Assembly (NCBI GenBank): GCA_019247755.1
Contig: JAFBAM010000275.1
Span: 1 to 16,241, forward strand
Source of the DNA: Sphingomonas sp.
Lineage (GTDB): Bacteria > Pseudomonadota > Alphaproteobacteria > Sphingomonadales > Sphingomonadaceae
Length of the DNA stretch: 16,241 bases
Reading direction: 5' to 3'
Position 1 is the first letter of the stretch; every line of letters begins with the position of its first letter. Both the position numbers and the translations under genes were made by a program. A model generated the notes under the pieces. It was not told the DNA's origin and did no database searches. It saw nothing but the letters and a program-made list of their open reading frames with translations. Below, one piece after another: positions 5,988-13,376 of this stretch.

Positions 5988-7091
5988 ATGGCCGAGGTCA
6001 CGGAGCACGATACCGAACACGGCAGGGGCTCGATCTATCGGGTCGCGGGCACGCTCAACATCGCGAGGGCGGCGACCACGCAGCGCGAGATCGACGCGCT
6101 TTCGGATCCGCTGACCATCGACCTTACCGACATCAACCGCATGGACACGGTCGGTGCGTGGATCGTCTACCGCACGGTCCGGGACCGCGGCGCCAAGGTG
6201 ATCGGCGCAAGCCGCGACGAGGTCAGCCTGCTCCAGCAGGTCGGCGAGTTCGACAAGCCGGCGCGCGTCGTTCCCGACGAGCCGCACAACTTTTTGGCGG
6301 GGCTTCGCGAGCTCGGCGAATGGGTCGCCGAAACCGGTACGACTTTAATCGGTTTGCTCGGCTTTTTCGGCGCGACCTTGATCGGCTTCGCTAATATCAT
6401 CCGCCGGCCCAGGCGCTTCCGGCTCAACGCTGTGGTGCAGCGCTTCGATGTCGTCGGAGTCCGGGCGCTGGGAATCATCGCTTTGATGAGCTTCCTCATC
6501 GGAATCGTCATCGCCCAGCAGGGGTCGGTGCAGCTCGCCCAGTTCGGCGCCGAGGTTTACACGGTCAATCTGGTCGGTCGGATCACGGTGCGCGAGCTCG
6601 GGACTCTGATGACCGCGATCATGGTCGCCGGTCGCTCCGGTTCTGCATTCGCTGCCCAGCTCGGCACGATGAAGATCACCGAGGAGATCGATGCGATGCG
6701 GACTATCGGGGTCTCGCCGATCGAGGCCTTGGTCATTCCGCGCATGATTGCGGCGATCATCATGATGCCGCTGCTCGCATTCTGGTCGATGCTGATGTCG
6801 CTGCTTGGCGGCGGGATCTTCGTCTGGCTATCACTTAGCATGCCGCCGCTGACGTACATCCAGCAGCTGCACGACGTGATTCCGCTCACCGACATGTGGG
6901 TCGGGATCATCAAGGCGCCGGTATTCGGGTTTATCATCGCGCTCGCCGGCTGCTTCCAGGGCATGCTGGTCAAAGGCAACAGCGAGGAAGTCGGCACCCG
7001 CACGACCAATGCGGTCGTCCAGTCGATCTTCCTGGTAATCGTCCTTGACGCCGTCTTCGCCGTCTTCTTCAGCTCGATCGGGTGGGTATGA
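5988..7091 (+). CDS. linK: MlaE/LinK-family ABC transporter permease with N-terminal STAS domain
   Basis: A 367-residue permease of an MCE-type lipid importer or exporter in the inner membrane. Residues about 10-100 form a STAS-like domain (LTIDLTDINRMDTVGAW), replacing the separate MlaB protein of E. coli. The rest is the MlaE fold: a long amphipathic and hydrophobic region, LGIIALMSFLIGIVIAQQ, the conserved ELGTLMTAIMVAGRSGSA and ITEEIDAMRTIGVSPIEAL cytoplasmic loop, then more membrane helices to the C-terminus. ATG 5988 begins a plausible N-terminus; an in-frame TTG at 5949 would add 13 residues, and neither has a convincing Shine-Dalgarno. The stop overlaps the ATPase start. The gene order permease-ATPase-MCE-lipoprotein equals linKLMN of Sphingobium, needed there for gamma-HCH utilisation; the symbol is given by that synteny. 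A general lipid-homeostasis role is likely. Confidence 0.9.
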   Translation: MAEVTEHDTEHGRGSIYRVAGTLNIARAATTQREIDALSDPLTIDLTDINRMDTVGAWIVYRTVRDRGAKVIGASRDEVSLLQQVGEFDKPARVVPDEPHNFLAGLRELGEWVAETGTTLIGLLGFFGATLIGFANIIRRPRRFRLNAVVQRFDVVGVRALGIIALMSFLIGIVIAQQGSVQLAQFGAEVYTVNLVGRITVRELGTLMTAIMVAGRSGSAFAAQLGTMKITEEIDAMRTIGVSPIEALVIPRMIAAIIMMPLLAFWSMLMSLLGGGIFVWLSLSMPPLTYIQQLHDVIPLTDMWVGIIKAPVFGFIIALAGCFQGMLVKGNSEEVGTRTTNAVVQSIFLVIVLDAVFAVFFSSIGWV

Positions 7092-7921
7092 TCCCGAAGA
7101 GGCTCGATCCGGCTGAGACTCCGGAAAATTGCCAACCGATCATCACCGTCCGCAACCTCAAAAACGCGTTCGGCGACGAAGGTCAGCAGGTCATCCATGA
7201 CGGACTCAACCTCACCGTTTGTAGGGGGGAGATCCTCGGCGTTGTGGGCGGCTCCGGTACCGGGAAGTCGGTACTGCTCCGATCGATCATTGGCCTGCAG
7301 ACGCCCGAACATGGTGAAATCGAGGTGCTCGGCGAGAATATGGTCGGCCGCACGGAGGACGAGGCCAAGAACATTCGCCGCCGCTGGGGCATCCTGTTCC
7401 AGAACGGCGCGCTCTTCTCGACGTTGACCGTCGCGGAGAACGTCGAGGTGCCGATCCGCGAATATTTTCCCTACATCCAGCCCGAGCTCCTCGACGAGAT
7501 CGCTTCGTACAAGATCGCGATGGGCGGACTGCCGCCCGATGCCGGTCCCAAATATCCATCGGAGCTGTCGGGCGGCATGGTGAAGCGCGCCGGCCTGGCC
7601 CGAGCGCTCGCGCTCGACCCCGAGCTATTGTTCCTCGACGAACCAACCGCAGGACTCGATCCGATCGCCGCTGCGGCCTTCGATCAACTGATCAAAGGGC
7701 TGCAGAAGCGGCTCGATCTCACCGTCTTCCTGATCACCCACGACCTCGACACGCTGCACGCGATCTGCGACCGCGTCGCGGTGCTCGCCGACAAGAAGGT
7801 GATTGCGGTAGGAACGATTCCGGAACTATTGGCTTTGGACCATCCCTGGATCCAGGAATATTTCAACGGGCCGCGGGGGCGTACTGCGGCCCAAAGTTAT
7901 GAAGAGGGGGTAACCGCTTAG
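7088..7921 (+). CDS. linL: MlaF/LinL-family ABC transporter ATP-binding protein
   Basis: A 277-residue ABC ATPase that would power the MCE transporter from the cytoplasmic face. All nucleotide-binding elements are intact: Walker A GGSGTGKS (54-61, Lys60), Q-loop Gln105 in GILFQNGALF, signature LSGGMVKRAGLARA from Leu160, Walker B LLFLDEPTAGLD with Asp184 and Glu185, and switch His218 in ITHDLDTL. The FQNGALFSTLTV run and the SGGM form of the signature are typical of MlaF-type proteins. ATG 7088 is preferred over a GTG at 7082 because it forms an ATGA overlap with the permease stop. The stop shares one base with the GTG of the next gene. Its partners are the permease upstream and the MCE protein downstream. 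Confidence 0.92.
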   Translation: MIPKRLDPAETPENCQPIITVRNLKNAFGDEGQQVIHDGLNLTVCRGEILGVVGGSGTGKSVLLRSIIGLQTPEHGEIEVLGENMVGRTEDEAKNIRRRWGILFQNGALFSTLTVAENVEVPIREYFPYIQPELLDEIASYKIAMGGLPPDAGPKYPSELSGGMVKRAGLARALALDPELLFLDEPTAGLDPIAAAAFDQLIKGLQKRLDLTVFLITHDLDTLHAICDRVAVLADKKVIAVGTIPELLALDHPWIQEYFNGPRGRTAAQSYEEGVTA

Positions 7922-8874
7922 TGGAGACCCGATCGAACTATGTGATGGTCGGCGCCGTGACGGTGGCGTTGCTCGCCGGCGTGCTCCTCTTCATCGTCTG
8001 GCTCGCCGGCCTCTCGAACAAGGCCACCAAATGCTACGACATCTATTTCGCGCAGGGCGTTGGCGGCCTCAACAAGGGTTCGAACGTCTCCTTCTCCGGG
8101 GTTCCCGTCGGGCAGGTCAGCAAGATTTCGCTGCTCCCCAACCGGCCGGAATTCGTTTGGGTCCGGATCGACGTCGATGAGCAGACGCCGGTGCTTCAAG
8201 GAACCAGCGCGCAGATTCACGGCGTCGGCTTTACCGGTGTGTCGGAAATTCAGTTGGCCGGCGCCGAGCGCGGACGGCCGGCGATCGAGCAGCTTGGCCC
8301 GCAGGGCTGCCCGGTCATCCCGGCGACGTCGGGCGGCATCAGCGCGCTGCTGAATAGTGCGCCGGAGTTGATTGACCGCATCCAGCGCCTGACCGAACGC
8401 TTGACCGAGCTGCTCAACGACAAGAACCAGAACTCGATTGGCGATATCCTCGAGAATATCGACGAGACGACCAAGGTCCTTCGCCAGCACGCGCCTGAAA
8501 TGGGCGACACGATTGCCGAGATTAAGACGGCGTCGCACAACGCTGGTCTAGCCGCCAACAATGTTGCGCAGTTGGCCAACAGCACCAACCGTTTGGTCAA
8601 CGAGGACGGCAAGCCCGCGATCCAGAATCTCAACAAGGCGATCGTCTCCGCGCAGCAGGCGGCCGACAATCTAAACTCGATGATCACCGACGCGCGGCCC
8701 GGCGTGCAGAATTTCAGCAAGTCCACGCTGCCCGAGGCCAACAAGTTGGTGCACCAGCTCGAAGAGCTTTCGGCATCGCTTAGGGCAGTGTCCGATCGGG
8801 TCAATCAGCAGGGCATCGGCGGGGCGTTGGGGCCGGAGAAGCTGCCCGATTACAAGCCGGGGAAACGCAAATGA
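7921..8874 (+). CDS. linM: MlaD/LinM-family MCE-domain protein
   Basis: A 317-residue periplasmic protein anchored by one N-terminal helix at about residues 8-30 (MVGAVTVALLAGVLLFIVWL). An MCE domain follows at about 40-120, with the typical FAQGVGGLNKGSNVSFSGVP and VGQVSKISL segments and GTSAQIHGVGFTGVSEIQL. Residues from about 145 to 305 are predicted helical, rich in Asn, Gln, Ala and Leu heptads, as in long MCE proteins whose C-termini form a tube or bind the outer-membrane side. MCE proteins assemble as hexamers and form the lipid conduit between membranes. The start is GTG 7921, overlapping the ATPase stop by one base (TAGTG). The end overlaps the lipoprotein start as ATGA, so the four genes form one tightly coupled unit. 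Confidence 0.9.
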   Translation: METRSNYVMVGAVTVALLAGVLLFIVWLAGLSNKATKCYDIYFAQGVGGLNKGSNVSFSGVPVGQVSKISLLPNRPEFVWVRIDVDEQTPVLQGTSAQIHGVGFTGVSEIQLAGAERGRPAIEQLGPQGCPVIPATSGGISALLNSAPELIDRIQRLTERLTELLNDKNQNSIGDILENIDETTKVLRQHAPEMGDTIAEIKTASHNAGLAANNVAQLANSTNRLVNEDGKPAIQNLNKAIVSAQQAADNLNSMITDARPGVQNFSKSTLPEANKLVHQLEELSASLRAVSDRVNQQGIGGALGPEKLPDYKPGKRK

Positions 8875-9476
8875 GGCTGTTGTTGAAGACGGGCGCAATC
8901 GCCCTCGCGTTGGGCCTTGGCGGCTGCGCGGGTCTGCTCGGTGGCGGGGGCAAGCCGCCGACGACGCTTGTCACGCTGACACCTCAGGCCGCCGACCCGG
9001 GCCAGATCGCCCGCACCGCTGTCGCCGGTCAGGCCGTCACCATCGCGACGCCGAGCACTGCCCGCGAATTGAGTAGTGTCCGCGTACCGGTTCAGCTGAC
9101 ACCGAGCGATGTGCAATATGTGACCAACCTGCAGCTTGCCGATACGCCGGCCAGGCTGTTCGCTAACCTGCTCGCCGAAACCGTGCGGCGCACGACCAAC
9201 CGCGTCGTGCTGGATAACGGCCAAACAACCCTCGATCCTGGCCTCATCGTCAGCGGCCAGCTGCAGCGCTTTGGCTATGACGCTTCGACTGGGCAGGTGG
9301 TCGTGACCTTTGACGGCGCCCTGTCGACCGCTGCCGGCAACCGCGTCGAGACGCGGCGCTTCACGGCCTCTGTCCCGGCCGACGGTACCGGCCCAAGCGT
9401 CGGGCCTGCGCTCAACCAGGCCGCAAACCAGGTCGCGCAGGATGTCGCCAAGTGGATCGGGAGCGGTGGCTCCTAG
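8871..9476 (+). CDS. linN: ABC-type transport auxiliary lipoprotein (LinN/PqiC-like)
   Basis: A 201-residue lipoprotein. The signal peptide is MRLLLKTGAIALALGLGGC with lipobox LGGC, so Cys19 would be lipidated. The body, with LVTLTPQA, VRVPVQLTPSDVQYVTN, LFANLLAETVRRTTNRVVLD and LIVSGQLQRFGYDA, matches the ABC-type transport auxiliary component family that also contains PqiC. These outer-membrane lipoproteins are thought to receive the end of an MCE bridge. It is the last gene of the cluster; no separate mlaA or mlaC homologue is present nearby, as expected for this type of system. Its TAG stop shares the tetranucleotide CTAG with the pepN stop on the other strand, so the two genes meet tail to tail with no spacer. 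Confidence 0.88.
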   Translation: MRLLLKTGAIALALGLGGCAGLLGGGGKPPTTLVTLTPQAADPGQIARTAVAGQAVTIATPSTARELSSVRVPVQLTPSDVQYVTNLQLADTPARLFANLLAETVRRTTNRVVLDNGQTTLDPGLIVSGQLQRFGYDASTGQVVVTFDGALSTAAGNRVETRRFTASVPADGTGPSVGPALNQAANQVAQDVAKWIGSGGS

Positions 9477-12100
9477 GCCAGGCTCTTCGACGCCTGCTCG
9501 TAGACGTCCTTCGACAGACCCGGCGTTCCGACGATCCGCTCCAATTGCTCGCGCATCATTTCGGCGCGCTTCGGCTCGAACCTTTTCCATCGCCCGAACG
9601 CGGGCACCAGCCGTGCCGCCACCTGCGGATTAATCTTGTCCGCGGCGATGATCATGTCGCCCAGGAAGACGTAGCCGCGCCCGTCGGCCGAGTGGAAGGC
9701 CCAGTGATTACCTCCGAACATCCCGACCAATGAACGCAGGCGGTTGGGGTTGGTGACCACGAAATCGGGATGGCCCGATAGCTTCAGCACCTGGTCGACC
9801 GTATCCACCCGTTGCGCCGCGGCCTGGAGCGCGAACCACTTGTCCACCACCAGCGCGTCGTCCTTGAACCGGGCGTAGAAGGCATCGAGCGCCTGCTGCC
9901 GCTCTGGTGCATCCAATGAGACTAGGACGCCGAGTGCGCCCTGCCGGTCGGTCATATTGTTGGCGCCGTCGAATTGAATCTTCGCTAGCGCCGCCGCCTG
10001 CGCTTGGTCAGCCGCGGACAGCAGGGACAGCGCGACAGTCCTCAGCCGCCGGATTCCCTTCGCTCGTGGCGACAGATCATGGCCCTCGACGCCATCACTG
10101 CGATGCGCCGCAAGAAGCTCGCCGGACAGCGCGCTCGCAATCGCCTTGCGCAGGCTTTCGCGCGACGCGTGGATCGCGTCCGGATCGACCACGTCCATCC
10201 GGTCGGCGATCAGGCTTTCGCTTGGAAGCAGGATCGCTTCGGCCTTGAACGAAGGGTCGAGAGCATTCGACTTCAACGTCGCACCGATGGCGCGGATCAC
10301 TGGCTCCGCATCCACCGCCTCGCCGCGCGCGCCGGCGGTCAGCGCCGCCATCATCAACTCCTGCATCGCCTCATAGCGGGCGAAGGGATCGGTATCGGCC
10401 TGCGCCAGCCGCTCGAGTTCGTCGGAGCGGCGATCCGCGGTCACGATGACCGGCGCCGAGAAATTGCGATTGATCGACAGCAAAGGTGTCTCGGCGACAT
10501 TCTCGAACGTGACGCTCTGCTTCGGCTGGTCAAGAATGATCAGCCGTTCCGGGCAAATCTCCGCACCGCTTTCCTCGCCGAGGACCGCGGTCTTCAGCGG
10601 GATCGGCATCGGCTGCTTGACGGGCTGGCCCGGCGTCGGGTCCTCATGCTGCTCAAGGTGCAAAATTGCGCGTTTCGCCTCCGCATCATGCTCCAGCCGC
10701 GCGCGAACCTTTGGCGTCCCCGCCTGGCTGTACCAGATCTTGAACGGCGTCAGGTCGACCCCGCTGCCGTCTTCCAGCGCCTTCACGAAATCGTCGCAGG
10801 TCGCCGCTTCGCCGTCGTGCCGTTCGAAATAAAGGTCGGTGCCTTTGCGGAACTTCTCCGCGCCCAGGACCGTGTGGAACATGCGGATGACCTCGGCGCC
10901 CTTGTTGTAGACGGTCGCCGTGTAGAAGTTCGAAATCTCGATGTAGCTGTCTGGCCGCACGGGATGGGCAAGCGGTCCCTGGTCCTCCGGAAATTGCGCC
11001 GCCCGCAATACGCGAACGTCCTCGATCCGTTTCACCGGCGCGCTCCCGACGTCGGCCGAAAAACTCTGGTCGCGGAATACGGTGAAGCCCTCTTTCAGGC
11101 TCAGCTGGAACCAGTCGCGGCAGGTGACGCGATCGCCCGACCAATTGTGGAAATATTCGTGCGCGACGACGCGCGCGATATTGTCGAAATCGGCGTCGGT
11201 CGCGGTCTCCTGGTCGGCCAGCACATAGGCCGAGTTGAAGATGTTGAGCGACTTGTTCTCCATCGCCCCCATGTTGAAGTCGCTGACCGCGACGATGTTG
11301 AACAGGTCGAGATCGTACTCGCGGCCATAGACCTTCTCGTCCCAGGCCATCGCCAGCTTCAGGCTCTCCATCGCGTGGCTGGTCTTGGGCAGGTCGGCCT
11401 CGCGCACCCAGATGAACAGATCGACCTTGCGCCCGCTCATAGTCGTGAAGCTGTCGCGGTTGGGTTTCAGGTCGCCAGCGACGAGCGCGAACAGGTAGCA
11501 GGGCTTGGGGAACGGGTCTTCCCACTCGGCCCAGTGTCGCCCGTCTTCGGCTTCGCCGTGCGCGACGCGGTTGCCGTTCGACAGCAGCACCGGGAAGGCT
11601 CTGGCGTCGCCCTCCATCCGCACGCGATATTTGGTCAGGACATCGGGCCGGTCGGGGAAGAAGGTGATGCGCCGGAACCCCTGCGCCTCGCACTGCGTGC
11701 ACAACATACCGTTGGATGCATAAAGCCCCATCAGCTTGGTGTTGGCCGCGGGATTGATCTCGACCTCGGTTTCGACGGTGGCCCGGTCGCCCTCGATCTC
11801 GACGACCAGCTGGTCGCCCTCTAGCCGCCATTTGCCGTCCGTGCCGTCGACCAGCACGGACAGCAGCTTCACCTCGTCGCCATCGAGCCTAAGCGGGCGG
11901 GCGTGTCCGTCGTTTCGCTCCACGCTCAGCGTCGCGCGGACGCGCGTTCGATCGATGCCCAGGTCGAAGTCGAGCTTCAGCTCGGGAATCAGCCAGTCGG
12001 GCGGGCGATAATCTTCGCGCCGGATCGCGACATGGGCCGGCGGGGGCGGCGCTTCAGCAATGTTCTGGGTTTCTGCGGTGGAGGTGCGGACGTCTGCCAT
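9473..12100 (-). CDS. pepN: Aminopeptidase N (M1 zinc metallopeptidase)
   Basis: An 875-residue protein, close to the roughly 870 of E. coli PepN and complete. It removes N-terminal residues from peptides in the cytoplasm. The M1 signature is intact: substrate-binding GAMEN at 278-282, then zinc motif HEYFH (His314, Glu315, His318) and the third ligand Glu337 in LSLKEGFTVF. The N-terminal beta domain reads through MLCTQCEAQGFRRITFFPDRPDV, a bacterial PepN hallmark at about 132-154. The C-terminal part, with QLERIVGTPGLSKDVYEQASKSLA, matches the helical domain of this subgroup. The ATG at 12100 is taken as start; about 100 bases separate it from the divergent DUF2171 gene. Nothing suggests specific regulation. 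Confidence 0.95.
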   Translation of the reverse strand: MADVRTSTAETQNIAEAPPPPAHVAIRREDYRPPDWLIPELKLDFDLGIDRTRVRATLSVERNDGHARPLRLDGDEVKLLSVLVDGTDGKWRLEGDQLVVEIEGDRATVETEVEINPAANTKLMGLYASNGMLCTQCEAQGFRRITFFPDRPDVLTKYRVRMEGDARAFPVLLSNGNRVAHGEAEDGRHWAEWEDPFPKPCYLFALVAGDLKPNRDSFTTMSGRKVDLFIWVREADLPKTSHAMESLKLAMAWDEKVYGREYDLDLFNIVAVSDFNMGAMENKSLNIFNSAYVLADQETATDADFDNIARVVAHEYFHNWSGDRVTCRDWFQLSLKEGFTVFRDQSFSADVGSAPVKRIEDVRVLRAAQFPEDQGPLAHPVRPDSYIEISNFYTATVYNKGAEVIRMFHTVLGAEKFRKGTDLYFERHDGEAATCDDFVKALEDGSGVDLTPFKIWYSQAGTPKVRARLEHDAEAKRAILHLEQHEDPTPGQPVKQPMPIPLKTAVLGEESGAEICPERLIILDQPKQSVTFENVAETPLLSINRNFSAPVIVTADRRSDELERLAQADTDPFARYEAMQELMMAALTAGARGEAVDAEPVIRAIGATLKSNALDPSFKAEAILLPSESLIADRMDVVDPDAIHASRESLRKAIASALSGELLAAHRSDGVEGHDLSPRAKGIRRLRTVALSLLSAADQAQAAALAKIQFDGANNMTDRQGALGVLVSLDAPERQQALDAFYARFKDDALVVDKWFALQAAAQRVDTVDQVLKLSGHPDFVVTNPNRLRSLVGMFGGNHWAFHSADGRGYVFLGDMIIAADKINPQVAARLVPAFGRWKRFEPKRAEMMREQLERIVGTPGLSKDVYEQASKSLA

Positions 12101-12199
12101 GCGGCGGGGCTTAGGCGGCGTCGATTAACGGAACAACCCATGCCGGAGCATCTGAGCCGAACGTGCGTTGAGCGGTGTAAACGGCAGAAGGAGACGGTC
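12101..12199. other. Divergent intergenic region pepN / DUF2171
   Basis: About 100 bases separate the two divergent starts and should hold both promoters. I see a GGAAC at 12130-12134 resembling the -35 of EcfG promoters, but no GTT at the proper distance, so no promoter is called. Only the Shine-Dalgarno of the DUF2171 gene is clear. Confidence 0.4.
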
Positions 12200-12460
12200 A
12201 TGAGCGGCTTCGAAGACATTCGCGAGCATATGGAAGTGATTGGCGCTGACGGCGTCCACATCGGCACCGTCGACAAGGTCGAGGATAACCGCATCAAGCT
12301 GATCCGCGCCGACAGCGGCGTCGCTCATGAAGGGCGCCACCATTTCATCCCGCGCGGCTTGGTCGCCGAGGTAGAGGGTGACAAGGTCCGCCTGACCGCG
12401 CGGGGCGACGTCGTCGCCGACTTGTTCGAACAAGAGGAATCGGGCGAGCCGATCGGCTGA
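12200..12460 (+). CDS. DUF2171 domain-containing protein
   Basis: An 86-residue soluble protein that fits DUF2171: it begins with FEDIREHMEVIGADGVHIGTV and continues with a DKVEDNRIKL strand and RHHFIPRGLVAEVEGDKVRL. The fold is probably a small beta barrel of the PRC type. The function of the family is unknown; such proteins occur in alphaproteobacteria, often near stress genes. The start at ATG 12200 has a strong Shine-Dalgarno, AAGGAG at 12188-12193, six bases upstream. A longer in-frame reading into pepN on the other strand is a shadow and was discarded. The gene is divergent from pepN and is followed by the two-hairpin repeat, which may end its transcript. Confidence 0.85.
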   Translation: MSGFEDIREHMEVIGADGVHIGTVDKVEDNRIKLIRADSGVAHEGRHHFIPRGLVAEVEGDKVRLTARGDVVADLFEQEESGEPIG

Positions 12461-12470
12461 TTCTCATAAT

Positions 12471-12545
12471 CCGTCATGCCGGACTTGATCCGGCATCCGC
12501 CTTGACCTCAAGAAGGCAGGCCCCGGCTCAAGGCCGGGGTGACGG
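12471..12545. repeat. Two-hairpin palindromic intergenic repeat with terminal inverted ends
   Basis: The element begins CCGTCA (12471-12476) and ends TGACGG (12540-12545), which are reverse complements. Inside are two hairpins: ATGCCGGA-CTTGA-TCCGGCAT (12476-12496) and CCCCGGC-TCAAG-GCCGGGG (12521-12539), whose loops CTTGA and TCAAG are themselves reverse complements. This layout resembles the dispersed CCGGACTTGATCCGG-type repeats scattered between genes in sphingomonads and other alphaproteobacteria. Only one copy lies in the window. It could act as a bidirectional transcription barrier, and its right end supplies most of the purine-rich ribosome binding site of the next gene. Confidence 0.75.
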
Positions 12546-12553
12546 GAGGGGTA

Positions 12554-12970
12554 ATGAAGCGTTGGGTACTCATGCTGGGGACTGCGGCTTTTCTCGCTGC
12601 CTGCGGTCAGGGAGACATGTCGAAGCCGGCGGCGCCTGCCCAACCGAAGAAGAAAGTCGGCTACTGCTTCTTCAAGGACCCGGAGACCAAGGGCTGGGCC
12701 GCCTCCCGCGACAAGGACGGCAATATCGTCGTGAAGGGCAAGGCCTACCGCTCTGACGCTCGCTACAAGGCTATCCTAAATCCCGCGACGCTGACCGGCG
12801 CCAGCGCGGAGATCACGCCAACCATCGTCCTGAACGATACGGGCTTCGCCGCTGACGGCAACTGGTGGGACGTCAAGGCGACGATTCCCAACAGCGCCGC
12901 GGTCGATACCGTGAAGGTCATCTGCGGTGCCAAGACCTTCGCCGAGCTGAAGGTCGCGCCAAAGGGATAG
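12554..12970 (+). CDS. Putative lipoprotein of unknown function
   Basis: A 138-residue protein with signal peptide MKRWVLMLGTAAFLAAC and lipobox LAAC, so Cys17 is the likely lipidated residue. A short linker rich in Pro, Ala and Lys follows (about 20-38). The mature domain begins VGYCFFKDPETKGW and holds a second pair of Cys (about residues 42 and 129, VICGAK), which could form a disulfide in the periplasm. I do not recognise the domain. ATG 12554 was chosen because it gives the signal peptide; GGGAGGGG directly upstream (12544-12551), at the edge of the palindromic repeat, is the ribosome binding site. A terminator-like structure follows the stop, so it seems to be a single-gene unit. Confidence 0.75.
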   Translation: MKRWVLMLGTAAFLAACGQGDMSKPAAPAQPKKKVGYCFFKDPETKGWAASRDKDGNIVVKGKAYRSDARYKAILNPATLTGASAEITPTIVLNDTGFAADGNWWDVKATIPNSAAVDTVKVICGAKTFAELKVAPKG

Positions 12971-12973
12971 CAG

Positions 12974-13015
12974 CCGCGGCCAAATGGCTGCCGCGGGTTA
13001 TTGCAAACCCTTTTT
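12974..13015 (+). terminator. Probable intrinsic terminator with alternative hairpin
   Basis: Just after the lipoprotein stop, CCGCGGC (12974-12980) can pair with GCCGCGG (12990-12996). Overlapping it, GGGTT (12995-12999) can pair with AACCC (13006-13010), which is followed directly by TTTTT (13011-13015). The second stem plus T-tract has the form of a Rho-independent terminator; the first shares two G residues with it, so they compete or stack. The stem is short (5 bp), hence moderate confidence. Confidence 0.55.
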
Positions 13016-13035
13016 GCCAGGCTCACTTACATCGC

Positions 13036-13359
13036 GTGAGCGGCAAGGACGGCCTGGAGACCTCGACGCGGAGCTGGACCCGGCCCGATGCCTATATCGG
13101 TGCGTTGGCACGCAAGCGCACCTTCCGGAAATCCCAGGGTGAAAAGCGGCGTACGCAGCCCGAATCTCCGCGAATCCTTCTTTCCACTTTGCCCTTCCTA
13201 GCTCTGCTCGGGCTGCTCGGAATCCTCGCGGTGGCGATGATGGTCATCGCTTTCCCCGGAAACCAGCCCCAGCCGAAGCCGCATGAGCTGGCGGCAAAGG
13301 AGCAGGGCAAAGCAGAGCGCGGCTGGTTCCAGGAAGCACAGAAGCAATTTCACAAATAA
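13036..13359 (+). CDS. Small single-pass membrane protein, hypothetical
   Basis: From the GTG at 13036 this encodes 107 residues. The first 55 are basic and polar (TRSWTRPDAYIGALARKRTF). A clear membrane segment then reads LLSTLPFLALLGLLGILAVA (about 68-90), followed by a charged tail HELAAKEQGKAERGWFQEA. With Arg and Lys before the helix the tail would lie in the periplasm. No family is recognised. The start is uncertain: GTG 13036 lies only 20 bases after the probable terminator and has no Shine-Dalgarno, and a TTG at 13105 is an alternative. A longer reading that starts inside the lipoprotein gene was rejected. The stop is 17 bases before the UPF0126 gene, so the two may be co-transcribed. 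Confidence 0.6.
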   Translation: MSGKDGLETSTRSWTRPDAYIGALARKRTFRKSQGEKRRTQPESPRILLSTLPFLALLGLLGILAVAMMVIAFPGNQPQPKPHELAAKEQGKAERGWFQEAQKQFHK

Positions 13360-13376
13360 GCGGCTAAGCGGAGGCG

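Noticed and set aside
10004..11824. Long open reading frame of 606 codons on the plus strand within pepN
   Set aside because: It is the antisense shadow of pepN, Arg- and Asp-rich with no recognisable domain, as expected in GC-rich DNA.
12130..12169. GGAAC ... CGTT upstream of the DUF2171 gene as an EcfG promoter
   Set aside because: The spacing between the elements is 31 bases; the consensus needs 16 or 17.
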